Below are positions 51,745 to 59,527 of a stretch of 64,000 bases of DNA, one piece after another (the stretch's first letter is position 1; every line of letters starts with the position of its first letter). The DNA is from Dulcicalothrix desertica PCC 7102. Lineage in GTDB: Bacteria > Cyanobacteriota > Cyanobacteriia > Cyanobacteriales > Nostocaceae. Under the pieces are notes generated by a model, which saw nothing but the letters and a program-made list of their open reading frames with translations, ran no database searches and was not told where the DNA came from. Both the position numbers and the translations under genes were made by a program. The stretch is taken from contig NZ_RSCL01000003.1 in the NCBI RefSeq assembly GCF_003991905.1, positions 706-64,705 of the forward strand. Direction: 5' to 3'.

Positions 51745-52191
51745 AGTTTAGATGATTATACTGATAAGATAGAAGTGATCTGATAACACGGTTCTGAAGT
51801 AATACAAATCTAACACAGCAGGCGCCAGTCTAGGTCAAGCAGAAGAGTAGAATTTTATATAAAGATTCAACAATGATTTTTAAAATCAAATTAGTTTTTC
51901 AAGCATAAACTAGTTACAATTAATACCAAGGATAGAATACTTTATAAACTGAAAAGTATAAGGCTAAAACTTTTTTGAAGATATTGCAAAATATTCTAAG
52001 TATGAAAATACACCAAAAAGATTAAGGGTAGGGGAGATACGATTCACTTGAGTTTAAAAAATTTACAATAATAAGTTTTATAAACGGCGCCTTCACTCAA
52101 GCAACAGGATTGCTATAAGCTTAATAATAAATATTTTTACGCTTATAATAACTCTAATCCTTAAATTTTGCATGGTACGATATTGTATAAG
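51745..52191. other. Spacer downstream of the truncated dynamin gene
   Basis: About 450 bp, very AT-rich, where the rest of a dynamin-like protein would be expected on the minus strand. I found no continuation of that frame and no other gene; probably a deletion scar. Confidence 0.4.
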
Positions 52192-52962
52192 TTAAGTGTT
52201 TGTATCCGCAACCTTCCGGTCGGTTAATTCTGCATCTCTTTGTACAGGAGCATCAATTCCTGGTAGATCAACTAATACGTTACCATCCTCTAACAATGTG
52301 TGATGACAATAATATGTAATGCGCTGAAGAACTGCGCTGTTACTACCTCGACGAGCGTATTTATGTGCTTCTTGTGGAGCAAGACCTAGGTCTTCCATTG
52401 CAAAAGTTTGATGTTGATGCTCATGAATATATTTGCGATTTTCTTTGAATCCATTTAGTAACTCTTGTAATCCATTTGCTTCTTCTGCCTTTTCAGTGCT
52501 TTTTGAACCTCCTTCCTCTTGTATAATTTGCTGACATTGTTGAGATAAATCTTCAATTTCTTTATCTTTATTAATATCATATTTTTTCTTAATCTTAAGT
52601 GTTTTTGATTGGCATCTATCATTAACCTCTTCTTGAATTTCTTTTACACTTAGAAAAGTGAAATCGCATCGTTCTTCCTCTTGCGATTTGGCAAACTCAA
52701 TGTAACATTCTAGACCAGTTGCATGACCAGTAGCGCTGTAGAGTAAATCGTTTCCTAACAAAGCATTTATCAGCATTGACTTGCCAGCGCTGTATGTTCC
52801 TGCGAAGATAATTTCAAATCTAGGATCAACTACCTTATCACGAGATGTTTTGATTTTACGTATATCATGCTTTCCTTTAAGAAAAGGCTCTTTGTCTACT
52901 AAGCGCAGTAGAGAGTTTATGTGTATTTCTATACTTTTAGATTCAGATGTAATTTGCTTCAT
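52192..52962 (-). pseudogene. Truncated dynamin-family GTPase (N-terminal part only)
   Basis: 256 codons. The P-loop FAGTYSAGKSMLINALLG and switch/G3 region VLVDLPGIDAPVQRDAELTD are present. The frame stops ten residues after G3 (KVADTNT). G4, the rest of the G domain and the membrane-binding stalk of bacterial dynamin-like proteins (usually 500-800 residues) are missing. A helical insertion (about 110-190) lies within the G domain. Dynamin-like proteins occur in defence islands, which fits the neighbourhood. Probably non-functional. Confidence 0.8.
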
Positions 52963-53157
52963 TGGTTTACAAGCCTACTGCTTTAGGGTAGATAACAGGA
53001 TAATTAAGCGTATGGACTAGTATTCTTTAGTACCAAAGCAATCAAATCCCTTAAGCTTAGGGTTCCCTGAAATAAGGCTGTTTAATACAGAGAAGGCAAA
53101 AATTTACTATATACGAACAATTTAATCAATATACATATACTGCGAAGTTACCAAGCG

Positions 53158-53589
53158 TTAATCTTCTGGAGGGTGCCATCCAGCAAGCACCCAATAACTA
53201 CGAACTTCGAGCGCATCTGGGTCATTGCTCAAATGTAGGGCTATAACTGTTGCGCGACCAGTAGGTGTTTTACCCACAATACGCAAACCATCTTGAGTCC
53301 AGTAAAAATGTTCAGACCAGACTTGGGTACGAGGATTAAACAACTCTACTGTTTCACCTGTGTCGGGATCAGTTGCTGTGGTTTTATCACTTTTGTAGCC
53401 ATTACAAAGTGGGCAAGCTAGCCACAAATTTATTTCCTCACTGCTGCCACCCTTAGAAACAGGTTTTATATGGTCAATTTCCAAACGAGCCATAACCAAA
53501 TGCTGAGGGCTTAAGCAGTAACCACAGCGGTTTTTGGCAGTGCTGCGAACACGACGTTCTACTTCGACTGGAATATAAGGGCGAGCCAT
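53158..53589 (-). CDS. HNH endonuclease
   Basis: 143 residues. A zinc-binding CGYC...CPLC pair frames the beta-beta-alpha site LEIDHIKPVSKGGSSEEINL, with His in IDH and Asn in INLW. The third His position is Asn (CPLCNGYKSD), a common variant in cyanobacterial HNH proteins. The gene starts 3 bp after the stop of the 53593 gene, so the two are paired. Its last 126 bp are duplicated at 58717-58842. It could be a nicking or defence nuclease; target unknown. Confidence 0.9.
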   Translation of the reverse strand: MARPYIPVEVERRVRSTAKNRCGYCLSPQHLVMARLEIDHIKPVSKGGSSEEINLWLACPLCNGYKSDKTTATDPDTGETVELFNPRTQVWSEHFYWTQDGLRIVGKTPTGRATVIALHLSNDPDALEVRSYWVLAGWHPPED

Positions 53590-53592
53590 TAG

Positions 53593-53955
53593 TTAATATA
53601 AGGATGATTTCAAGCCACGTTCTACTGCTACTTTTAAGGCTCTTGCTTTGCGAACTAAGCCACGTCGGTACAATTGCATTAGTTCTTCGAGTTGCTGAGT
53701 TTCTTGTTGATTAAGCTGTCCTTCTGTATTGCGCGCTAGTAAATCACTAAAAATTTCTTGCTGCTCTGTTTCCATCTGCATGTCACACAAAGCCAAAACT
53801 TGCTCGTCAGGTAGTGACTCTACAGGTTGTTCTGTTATGGCACGATCTATAAATTCAATTAATAAATCTTCTAACTGCTGATGATTGAGAGCAGCTATTT
53901 CTTTTGCTCTTTGCGCCAAGTAGGTCGGAAGTTGAAGGGTAACAATTTCAGCCAT
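53593..53955 (-). CDS. Helical protein paired with the HNH gene
   Basis: 120 residues, all-helical, acidic middle (ETEQQEIFSDLLARNTEGQL). The opening MAEIVTLQLPTYLAQRAKEI resembles a ribbon-helix-helix-like beginning, as in antitoxins. It is encoded directly upstream of the HNH gene with a 3-bp gap, so a regulator or inhibitor of the nuclease is a fair guess, but unproven. Confidence 0.75.
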   Translation of the reverse strand: MAEIVTLQLPTYLAQRAKEIAALNHQQLEDLLIEFIDRAITEQPVESLPDEQVLALCDMQMETEQQEIFSDLLARNTEGQLNQQETQQLEELMQLYRRGLVRKARALKVAVERGLKSSLY

Positions 53956-54156
53956 GTGTCAACAGCGTGCTTTTTATATTTTAATTATACGCATGAATAT
54001 AGAAAAGCAGCAGTGGTATATACACGTTAAACCGAAATCATGGCACCATTACCGAAAGTTTAGGTTTGCTCAAATATCATGAAGGTGTCGCTTAGAGAAT
54101 TTGGATTAAGCAAATAATACAGATGGCGCCTTTACCTAAGCTAAAATTAGTCTTCA

Positions 54157-54276
54157 TCAAATAGTTAAGTATGTGTCCATTGAACTGGTAGCTAACACTC
54201 TTAGCTTTTAATTTTCCAAGTCTAATTCTATACCTAAAGCTTCTAGTGGAATCACACCCAAAAGTCCATCACGTCC
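54157..54276 (-). pseudogene. 3' remnant of a retropepsin-like gene
   Basis: It encodes GRDGLLGVIPLEALGIELDL then EN-stop-KLRVLATSSMDTYLTI, a diverged copy of the last 40 residues of the aspartic protease at 58903 with an in-frame TAA where that gene has CAA (Gln). Homology stops abruptly at 54276, where the PIN-domain fragment begins on the other strand. Confidence 0.85.
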
Positions 54277-54624
54277 CCTCGCTTGGGAGATAAAGCCAAA
54301 GCAATTCTTTCTGCTCCTGATAGCCAACTAGTAATACCTGCCACAGTTTTGGCTGAAGCTGTATGGATTGTTGAACGTGGGCGAACATCTATCTCGGAAG
54401 CTATAACAATAGTTGAGTCGATAAATTTAGATACTCGTGCGGTAGTATATCCATCAGATACAAATGTAATACAAAAAACTATCAACTTGGTTGCTATAGG
54501 TGAAATGCACGACAGACAGATTGTTGCGACTGCAATGGTTTTAGAGCAACAAGGTGAAAAAGTCGCATTATTAAGCTGTGACCAAAATATCACAGCATCA
54601 GGATTAGTAACAATTATTTGGTAA
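54277..54624 (+). pseudogene. 5'-truncated PIN-domain (VapC-like) toxin gene
   Basis: The frame reads RLGDKAKAILSAPDSQLVIP, TVLAEAVWIVERGR and MHDRQIVATAMVLE, a PIN domain missing its first 15-20 residues, including the first metal-binding Asp. The only start now is TTG at 54283. The later acidic residues (Glu in LAEAV, Asp in MHDRQ and SCDQN) remain. The break coincides with the end of the retropepsin remnant, so a recombination joined the two. No antitoxin gene lies next to it. Confidence 0.85.
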
Positions 54625-54626
54625 CT

Positions 54627-56072
54627 TCAAATATTTTTACAATAGTCTTTTGCTTCCTGCTCTAGCTGAGAAATTATTTTACGCCACCCTTGTAGTTGAA
54701 AATCTCGCTCTCGCTGTTTGTCAGGTGAAGGTGTGACAAGTCCGGTAACTGGGTTATACTTACCAAACCTTTCAGGTAAGCCTTTGAAGTAAGATATACC
54801 TTCATTAGGCAAAATACTATTTTGTCTTAGCCATCTTTCACAATCCCATTGCCAACAAATAACATGGTCATGTGCCTCAGCAGGAATACTACGAATGCTT
54901 TTAAGTGAAATAGGTAAGGAACCAAAAAGTTTCCTTTCAACATCATCGCTTTTACGAATAAGCCTAGTTTCGCTACCACGCCCGTGAAAAAATTCTACGA
55001 CTAGAAAACTCCCAAAATCAAAAATACAAACTTCTGTTGCATCACTGCTATCTTTTTGGAGAACGTGAACATCTTCACCTTGCCTAAATCGACCACCAAT
55101 AGCTGTAAAATAATCTTCTGGTATGAGAATGCGAATATGCTCAAAACGGTCGCTATAGTTTGCCCAAAACTCTTTTCGCTTTTGCAATTGCTCCTTTGCT
55201 CTACCTTCCAGCTGGCGCCTTTCTAAAATCAAACTTACTAAATTTTGAAAATCATTATAGTTAATCGAACCAATCCACTCACGCAAAGCTTGTTTTGCTT
55301 GCTCTGTTATTAAATTCCATCCGGTGCAGTTACGGTAGTTTAGTTGCAACCAATCAACTAACTGTGGATATTGGCTTGCTGTCTCTTTGTTAATATGGAT
55401 TAGTAGATAGTTAACTGCATCTACTTGTACCTCTATAGACATTTCATCCAAACAGCTTATAAGCCAATTAACCTGGTGCGCTGTTGGAGAACTAAGATTG
55501 CAAAACTGGCAAGAAACATATTTCAAAAAGTTAAGCGCTTCTATCCAAGTAGGTATCTGATTATATATTTCTCTTTTTAAACCGTTATAACTAAGATTTT
55601 GTTTACAAGCTATTTTTGTTATTTCTAAACCTGGCTCTTGACTACGAAGCGCAAGAATAATTTTTACTGATAACTGCTGATTAACCGAAGGCTCATTAAC
55701 TAAAGTATCAAAAGAATCAGCTAAAGACTTAGGCAATACTTTTTGTTGCTGACCACTATAGTATAAAGCTAAACGCCACAGAAGCTGTTTTTGTAGCCAA
55801 GGGTTATTAACAGATGCTTTCCAAATATGACTTGATGTTATGTAGCTATTCTGAGGGTGTTGTTTATCCCAGTTTGCCTTGGCGTAGATGCAATAAATCC
55901 ATTCTATATTGCTAACTTTAGCATAATTTACTTCTTGAACAGTTTGTAGTATTTTGTCTACATTTGGGATAAAAACTCTATGAGACGATAATTGGTTAGC
56001 AACCTGAATTAATCTTGTAGGAACGTTATCTTTAAGGTCGTATAAAGTTGGTTTGGGAAAGTTAAAATTCAT
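54627..56072 (-). CDS. zorC: ZorC-like EH-signature protein of a Zorya system
   Basis: 481 residues. The C-terminal third (RFEHIRILIPEDYFTAIGGR, GSFLVVEFFHGRGSETRLIR, KGLPERFGKYNPVTGLVTPS) fits the EH-signature domain of ZorC; the N-terminal part is helical-repeat-like. It lies 28 bp after zorB in the usual zorA-zorB-zorC order. ZorC is a cytosolic partner that binds DNA and acts with the ZorAB motor and the ZorD nuclease-helicase. No zorD follows: the stop is 2 bp from the convergent PIN fragment. Assignment rests on motif pattern plus context. Confidence 0.7.
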   Translation of the reverse strand: MNFNFPKPTLYDLKDNVPTRLIQVANQLSSHRVFIPNVDKILQTVQEVNYAKVSNIEWIYCIYAKANWDKQHPQNSYITSSHIWKASVNNPWLQKQLLWRLALYYSGQQQKVLPKSLADSFDTLVNEPSVNQQLSVKIILALRSQEPGLEITKIACKQNLSYNGLKREIYNQIPTWIEALNFLKYVSCQFCNLSSPTAHQVNWLISCLDEMSIEVQVDAVNYLLIHINKETASQYPQLVDWLQLNYRNCTGWNLITEQAKQALREWIGSINYNDFQNLVSLILERRQLEGRAKEQLQKRKEFWANYSDRFEHIRILIPEDYFTAIGGRFRQGEDVHVLQKDSSDATEVCIFDFGSFLVVEFFHGRGSETRLIRKSDDVERKLFGSLPISLKSIRSIPAEAHDHVICWQWDCERWLRQNSILPNEGISYFKGLPERFGKYNPVTGLVTPSPDKQRERDFQLQGWRKIISQLEQEAKDYCKNI

Positions 56073-56100
56073 AATGTATGTACTTAATAAGGATTATGTT

Positions 56101-56757
56101 TCATTTTTTTGAAGTCTTTTTGCGTAATTTATCACCAACTTCCTCACTGCGAAATTGAAAGCGAAACACAACTTTACGGTCAGATGGCTTATCGTAGCGG
56201 TCTTCTGCTTCAATTTCACCACGTCCAGCGGCTAAAATCTTTTGACTAAAACGTTCTTGCTTGGAAAATTTCATTTCATCAAATATAAATCTAGTTACAG
56301 AAGCAGAACGTCGCAAACTTAGCTCCATATTATCTTTGTAATCTCCTGCTGAACTGGTATGACCCTCGATAACAACACGGCTAACTTCTTTATCAAATTC
56401 TGGTTTTGACAAAATCACATCACTATAAGCGGGAATAAAGTCACGAAGGAAAGCTTTACCTTGTGGTTTTAACTCTGCGCTGCCTTTATCAAATAATATT
56501 GATTCTCTAATACTGATATCACCATTATCTGGATTAACTTTTACGTCAATGTTTTTACTTTGCATCGCTTCTACAACATTACCAATCACAACTCGTTTTG
56601 GTTCATCTCTCTCTGCAAGCTGGAGTAATGCTGTAATAAATAGCAAGGCAAAAAACATTAACAAACCAGACATCAAGTCACCGATAGAAAGATAAACACT
56701 ACCATCCTCTTCTTCGCTAATATCTGTTTCTAACCCACCATTAGTAAAATCAGTCAT
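56101..56757 (-). CDS. zorB: ZorB, peptidoglycan-binding stator protein of Zorya
   Basis: 218 residues from the ATG at 56757. One TM helix (about 29-47, GLLMFFALLFITALLQL) is preceded by Asp27 in SIGDLMSG, in the place of the ion-carrying Asp of MotB/ZorB. An OmpA-like peptidoglycan-binding domain (about 85-215) has SILFDKGSAELKPQGKAFLR and VVIEGHTSSAGDYKDNMELS. Cyanobacteria lack flagella, so MotB itself is unlikely. It is intact, starts just beyond the end of the zorA reading frame, and is followed by the ZorC-like gene. Confidence 0.85.
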   Translation of the reverse strand: MTDFTNGGLETDISEEEDGSVYLSIGDLMSGLLMFFALLFITALLQLAERDEPKRVVIGNVVEAMQSKNIDVKVNPDNGDISIRESILFDKGSAELKPQGKAFLRDFIPAYSDVILSKPEFDKEVSRVVIEGHTSSAGDYKDNMELSLRRSASVTRFIFDEMKFSKQERFSQKILAAGRGEIEAEDRYDKPSDRKVVFRFQFRSEEVGDKLRKKTSKK

Positions 56758-56758
56758 C

Positions 56759-58234
56759 TTAATTGCCCCTGTTAATAATGTTATGATTGTCGTTAGCAGC
56801 AACCAAGACCTCGGCAGTTTTTAGTAATTCGGAGCAAACATCAGCCATTGCAGAATCAGCTTTACTGAAGAAATTTTCTCTTGAAACTGCAAAGTGATTT
56901 TTCCAATCTTGTAGAGTTTCTCGAAACGTGTAAGACAATCTGCTATATGAATCATTTACACTTTGTACTTGAGTGCCTATATCTTTACTAGCTCTTCTCT
57001 AATACCTCGAAATGTATTTGCGGCTTCGTTTGCGCTTGCTTCAAAAGCTGTACGTTGTAACTCCATTCCCTATTCCCTCAATACTTTTTTCAACCGCACG
57101 ATTAATTTCTTTTCCTGTTTGTTCTAAAACACCTTTTGTTTCGCTCTGAAAAGTACTTAAAGTGTTTTTTAAATTTTCAGCAAAATTTTGTAACTTACCT
57201 AAAGTCTCTTTTTGAAAAGTCTGAATTGTTTCTATCGAACTTGCTAAACTTTGAGTAATACTACCTAATTCTTGACGTAGTTCTTGCACTGCTTGAGAAG
57301 CTTCTTTGGTTAAATTAGCGCTATTGCCTAATTCCTTGACTAGCGGTTCGATTAAATCTACTCGTAAGTCCTGAATAAGTTGTTCTAAAACCCTTTGCCC
57401 TTGGTTTTGCTGTAATTCTCTAATTTGCTTTTGTTCTTTGTAAATAGCTTCTAATGCTGGTAAAACCTTTCTGCCTACTGCTTCACCAATAGTTGTAGAG
57501 CTTAGTTGTTGTAGTCCTTGTAGTTGTTCTGCAATACTTTTAGCTACAGCATCACCTATTGCTTCAGCACTAATATTTTCCAATTTACTTGCTATATGGC
57601 TTAATTGCAGTGCGACTTCTTTACTGTCATTGTTTGCTGCTATTGGAATTGTGACTATGCTTAACTGTTTACGTAAATCATCACGTCGTTTTTGTCGTAA
57701 CGATTCGCAAAAGAATAACACTAAAGTAAAAAAGCTACCCGAACCGAGTCCCATTAAGGAAGTAGAGAATGCTGTCTTCATCCCTACTAACAACTCCTTA
57801 CTCGAAGCCATTAATTGCTCCGAACTACTTGTATCCAAATTTATTCCCTGTAACCCTTCTTGTATTCCGTAAAAGGTTCCTAGAACACCAATGGCTGTAC
57901 ACAGAGTAGTAACGAAGCGTAAAGAACTCCGAGGAACGGGGCGTAATAATACTTCTGGATACTTTATCAGTATATATTTATTGTCTTGTTTGACAACGGC
58001 GCCTTCATTATTAATTTGTAAATGTTCCTGCTTCCATCGGCGAATACTTCTATCTTCCCCTTGGTTGGGATTTTTCAGAGATTTAATAGCGGCGCCTGTA
58101 GTTCCACAATCAGACTTCCAATACTGCCATACTGTATACAACTCAACAGATACAGCACTAAACACCACAATTGCAGTAGCCCAATGAAAAAGGCTATTAT
58201 CCCAAACAATGTCCCAAATCTTTGCTAATGCCAT
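56759..58234 (-). pseudogene. zorA: ZorA, MotA-like stator/tail protein, two frameshifts
   Basis: The 5' part (397 codons) encodes TM helices near 15-36, 103-123 and 155-177 (TAFSTSLMGLGSGSFFTLVL), typical of the MotA/ZorA stator, then a long helical tail (LQQLSSTTIGEAVGRKVLPA). The frame stops at TGA (57041-57043), but coding sense continues in the next frame (MELQRTAFEASANEAANTFR) and then, after a second shift near 57000, in the first frame (VQSVNDSYSRLSYTFRETLQ) to TAA at 56759, just before zorB. The shifts compensate each other. Full length would be about 490 residues. Either the gene is broken or these are sequencing errors. Confidence 0.8.
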
Positions 58235-58242
58235 ATAACACC

Positions 58243-58605
58243 CTATGATTTCTTAAATGTTTCTACTTGTGTGGGTGTGAGCAACTTTTTTTTTACCCAC
58301 TCTTCAACTACCCGCACTGGCAAATGGTCTGCATCTGTCCACTCCCCGATAGTTTGTCTTAGACGTAACCCATATAAAGGTTCTGAGGCTTCAGTTTTTG
58401 TGTCAATAGCTAGATAAACCTGCTCAGGTGCATAGCTCAAGAGCAAACGCACTTGCAAACAGTTTTTCAAATCGCGCGTAGAAGTAGACAAGGGTGAGTC
58501 TTTGCCGAATAACTCGCTACTTGCCTTCCAAGCGTGATTAAATGCTTTAATTTCCCGAACCAATTGTTCGAGAGAGGGATGCAGCAAATCCCCGATGTTA
58601 TTCAT
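58243..58605 (-). CDS. Small protein at the head of the Zorya operon
   Basis: 120 residues, soluble, mixed alpha/beta. LEQLVREIKAFNHAWKASSE at the start and EEWVKKKLLTPTQVETFKKS at the end. It stops 8 bp before the zorA start, so it is in the same transcript. I know of no such gene in canonical Zorya operons. It might be a regulator, or a residual gene from the insertion site. Confidence 0.65.
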   Translation of the reverse strand: MNNIGDLLHPSLEQLVREIKAFNHAWKASSELFGKDSPLSTSTRDLKNCLQVRLLLSYAPEQVYLAIDTKTEASEPLYGLRLRQTIGEWTDADHLPVRVVEEWVKKKLLTPTQVETFKKS

Positions 58606-58902
58606 AATTTTTAATATTTGTTTGTACTTATTCGTATGGTTCCCACCAAGTACGCCGAACTAACATAAACACAATCATGTTAATCAATACATATATACTG
58701 TGAAGCTGCCAAGCGTTAATCTTCTGGAGGATGCCAGCCAGCAAGCACCCAATAACTGCGAACTTCGAGTGCATCCGGGTCATCGCTCAAATGTAACGCT
58801 ATAACTGTTGCACGACCAGTAGGTGTTTTGCCTACAATACGCTCATATCATTTAGATTTAATACATAATATAGGTGCCTTAACGTAAGTCTAGAACTAGT
58901 TT
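58606..58902. other. Junction spacer
   Basis: About 300 bp upstream of the Zorya operon. It holds the duplicated 3' end of the HNH gene (58717-58842) plus 33 bp of its flank (58684-58716). The remainder shows no gene. Confidence 0.6.
58717..58842 (-). pseudogene. 3' remnant of the HNH gene
   Basis: It encodes RIVGKTPTGRATVIALHLSD, then DPDALEVRSYWVLAGWHPPE and a terminal Asp, matching the last 41 residues of the HNH gene at 53158 with one substitution (Asn to Asp). The similarity extends about 30 bp past the stop and ends abruptly at 58842. Confidence 0.93.
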
Positions 58903-59346
58903 TTACAAAATAGTTAAATACGTATCTACTGAACTAGTGGGTAATACCTTTAACTTTTGGTTTTTCAAGTCTAATTCTATACCTAAAGCCTCTAACGGAA
59001 TAACACCCAAAAGTGCATCACGTCCTCCAGGTAGTTCTAAGCACTCAAAAGTTCCCTCTCTTCCACAAAGAGAAATAGTAGCATCACGGAAAATCCTTGC
59101 TTGCCCAATGCCCATTGCTGTTGCTACATCAACTTCTTTTAACAATTCTAAGCCGAGTTTAGCAATAACATCTCCTGGTAAACATAATGTTGTGGCGCCA
59201 GTATCCACTAATACATTTTCGAGCGTGACTGAGCGTACTTGTTCTGGTGATATTGTTCCATCCTTAGCGCGAATTTGGTCGGCACGATTTATCACAGTTA
59301 AGCTTGTTAAAACTTTACCCATTTGGCTTTTATCTTGAATTTGCAT
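58903..59346 (-). CDS. Retropepsin-like (clan AA) aspartic protease family protein
   Basis: 147 residues. The active-site motif is VLVDTGATTLCLPGDVIAKL; the closing IPLEALGIELDLKNQKLKVL is typical of the small clan AA proteins of cyanobacteria. A strong AGGAG lies 8 bp before the ATG at 59346. Such proteins dimerise to form the active site; substrates are unknown. Its 3' 120 bp are duplicated in diverged form at 54157-54276. Confidence 0.88.
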   Translation of the reverse strand: MQIQDKSQMGKVLTSLTVINRADQIRAKDGTISPEQVRSVTLENVLVDTGATTLCLPGDVIAKLGLELLKEVDVATAMGIGQARIFRDATISLCGREGTFECLELPGGRDALLGVIPLEALGIELDLKNQKLKVLPTSSVDTYLTIL

Positions 59347-59476
59347 GACTATCTCCTACGTACCATGCACAATATGGCATTGAAAAATTTTATAATTTTA
59401 TTTTAACGTTTATATTTCTTTATATTAAGGCAAATTTAAAACTAATTTTTCCAGTTTCACACTTGAATGTGTAATT

Positions 59477-59506
59477 CTTGTGGGATGGGCAGAGAAAGCC
59501 CGTCCC
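59477..59506 (+). repeat. Dispersed hairpin repeat, copy 4
   Basis: CTTGTGGGATGGGCAGAG followed by AAAGCCCGTCCC. Arms GGGATGGGC / GCCCGTCCC pair; the sequence changes relative to the other copies preserve pairing. Confidence 0.7.
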
Positions 59507-59527
59507 AATATAAATTCCCACTATCAA

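Noticed and set aside
56101-58234. Flagellar stator (MotA/MotB) or ExbB/TolQ pair
   Set aside because: Cyanobacteria have no flagella, the A subunit has a long helical tail, and the ZorC-like gene follows; Zorya fits better.
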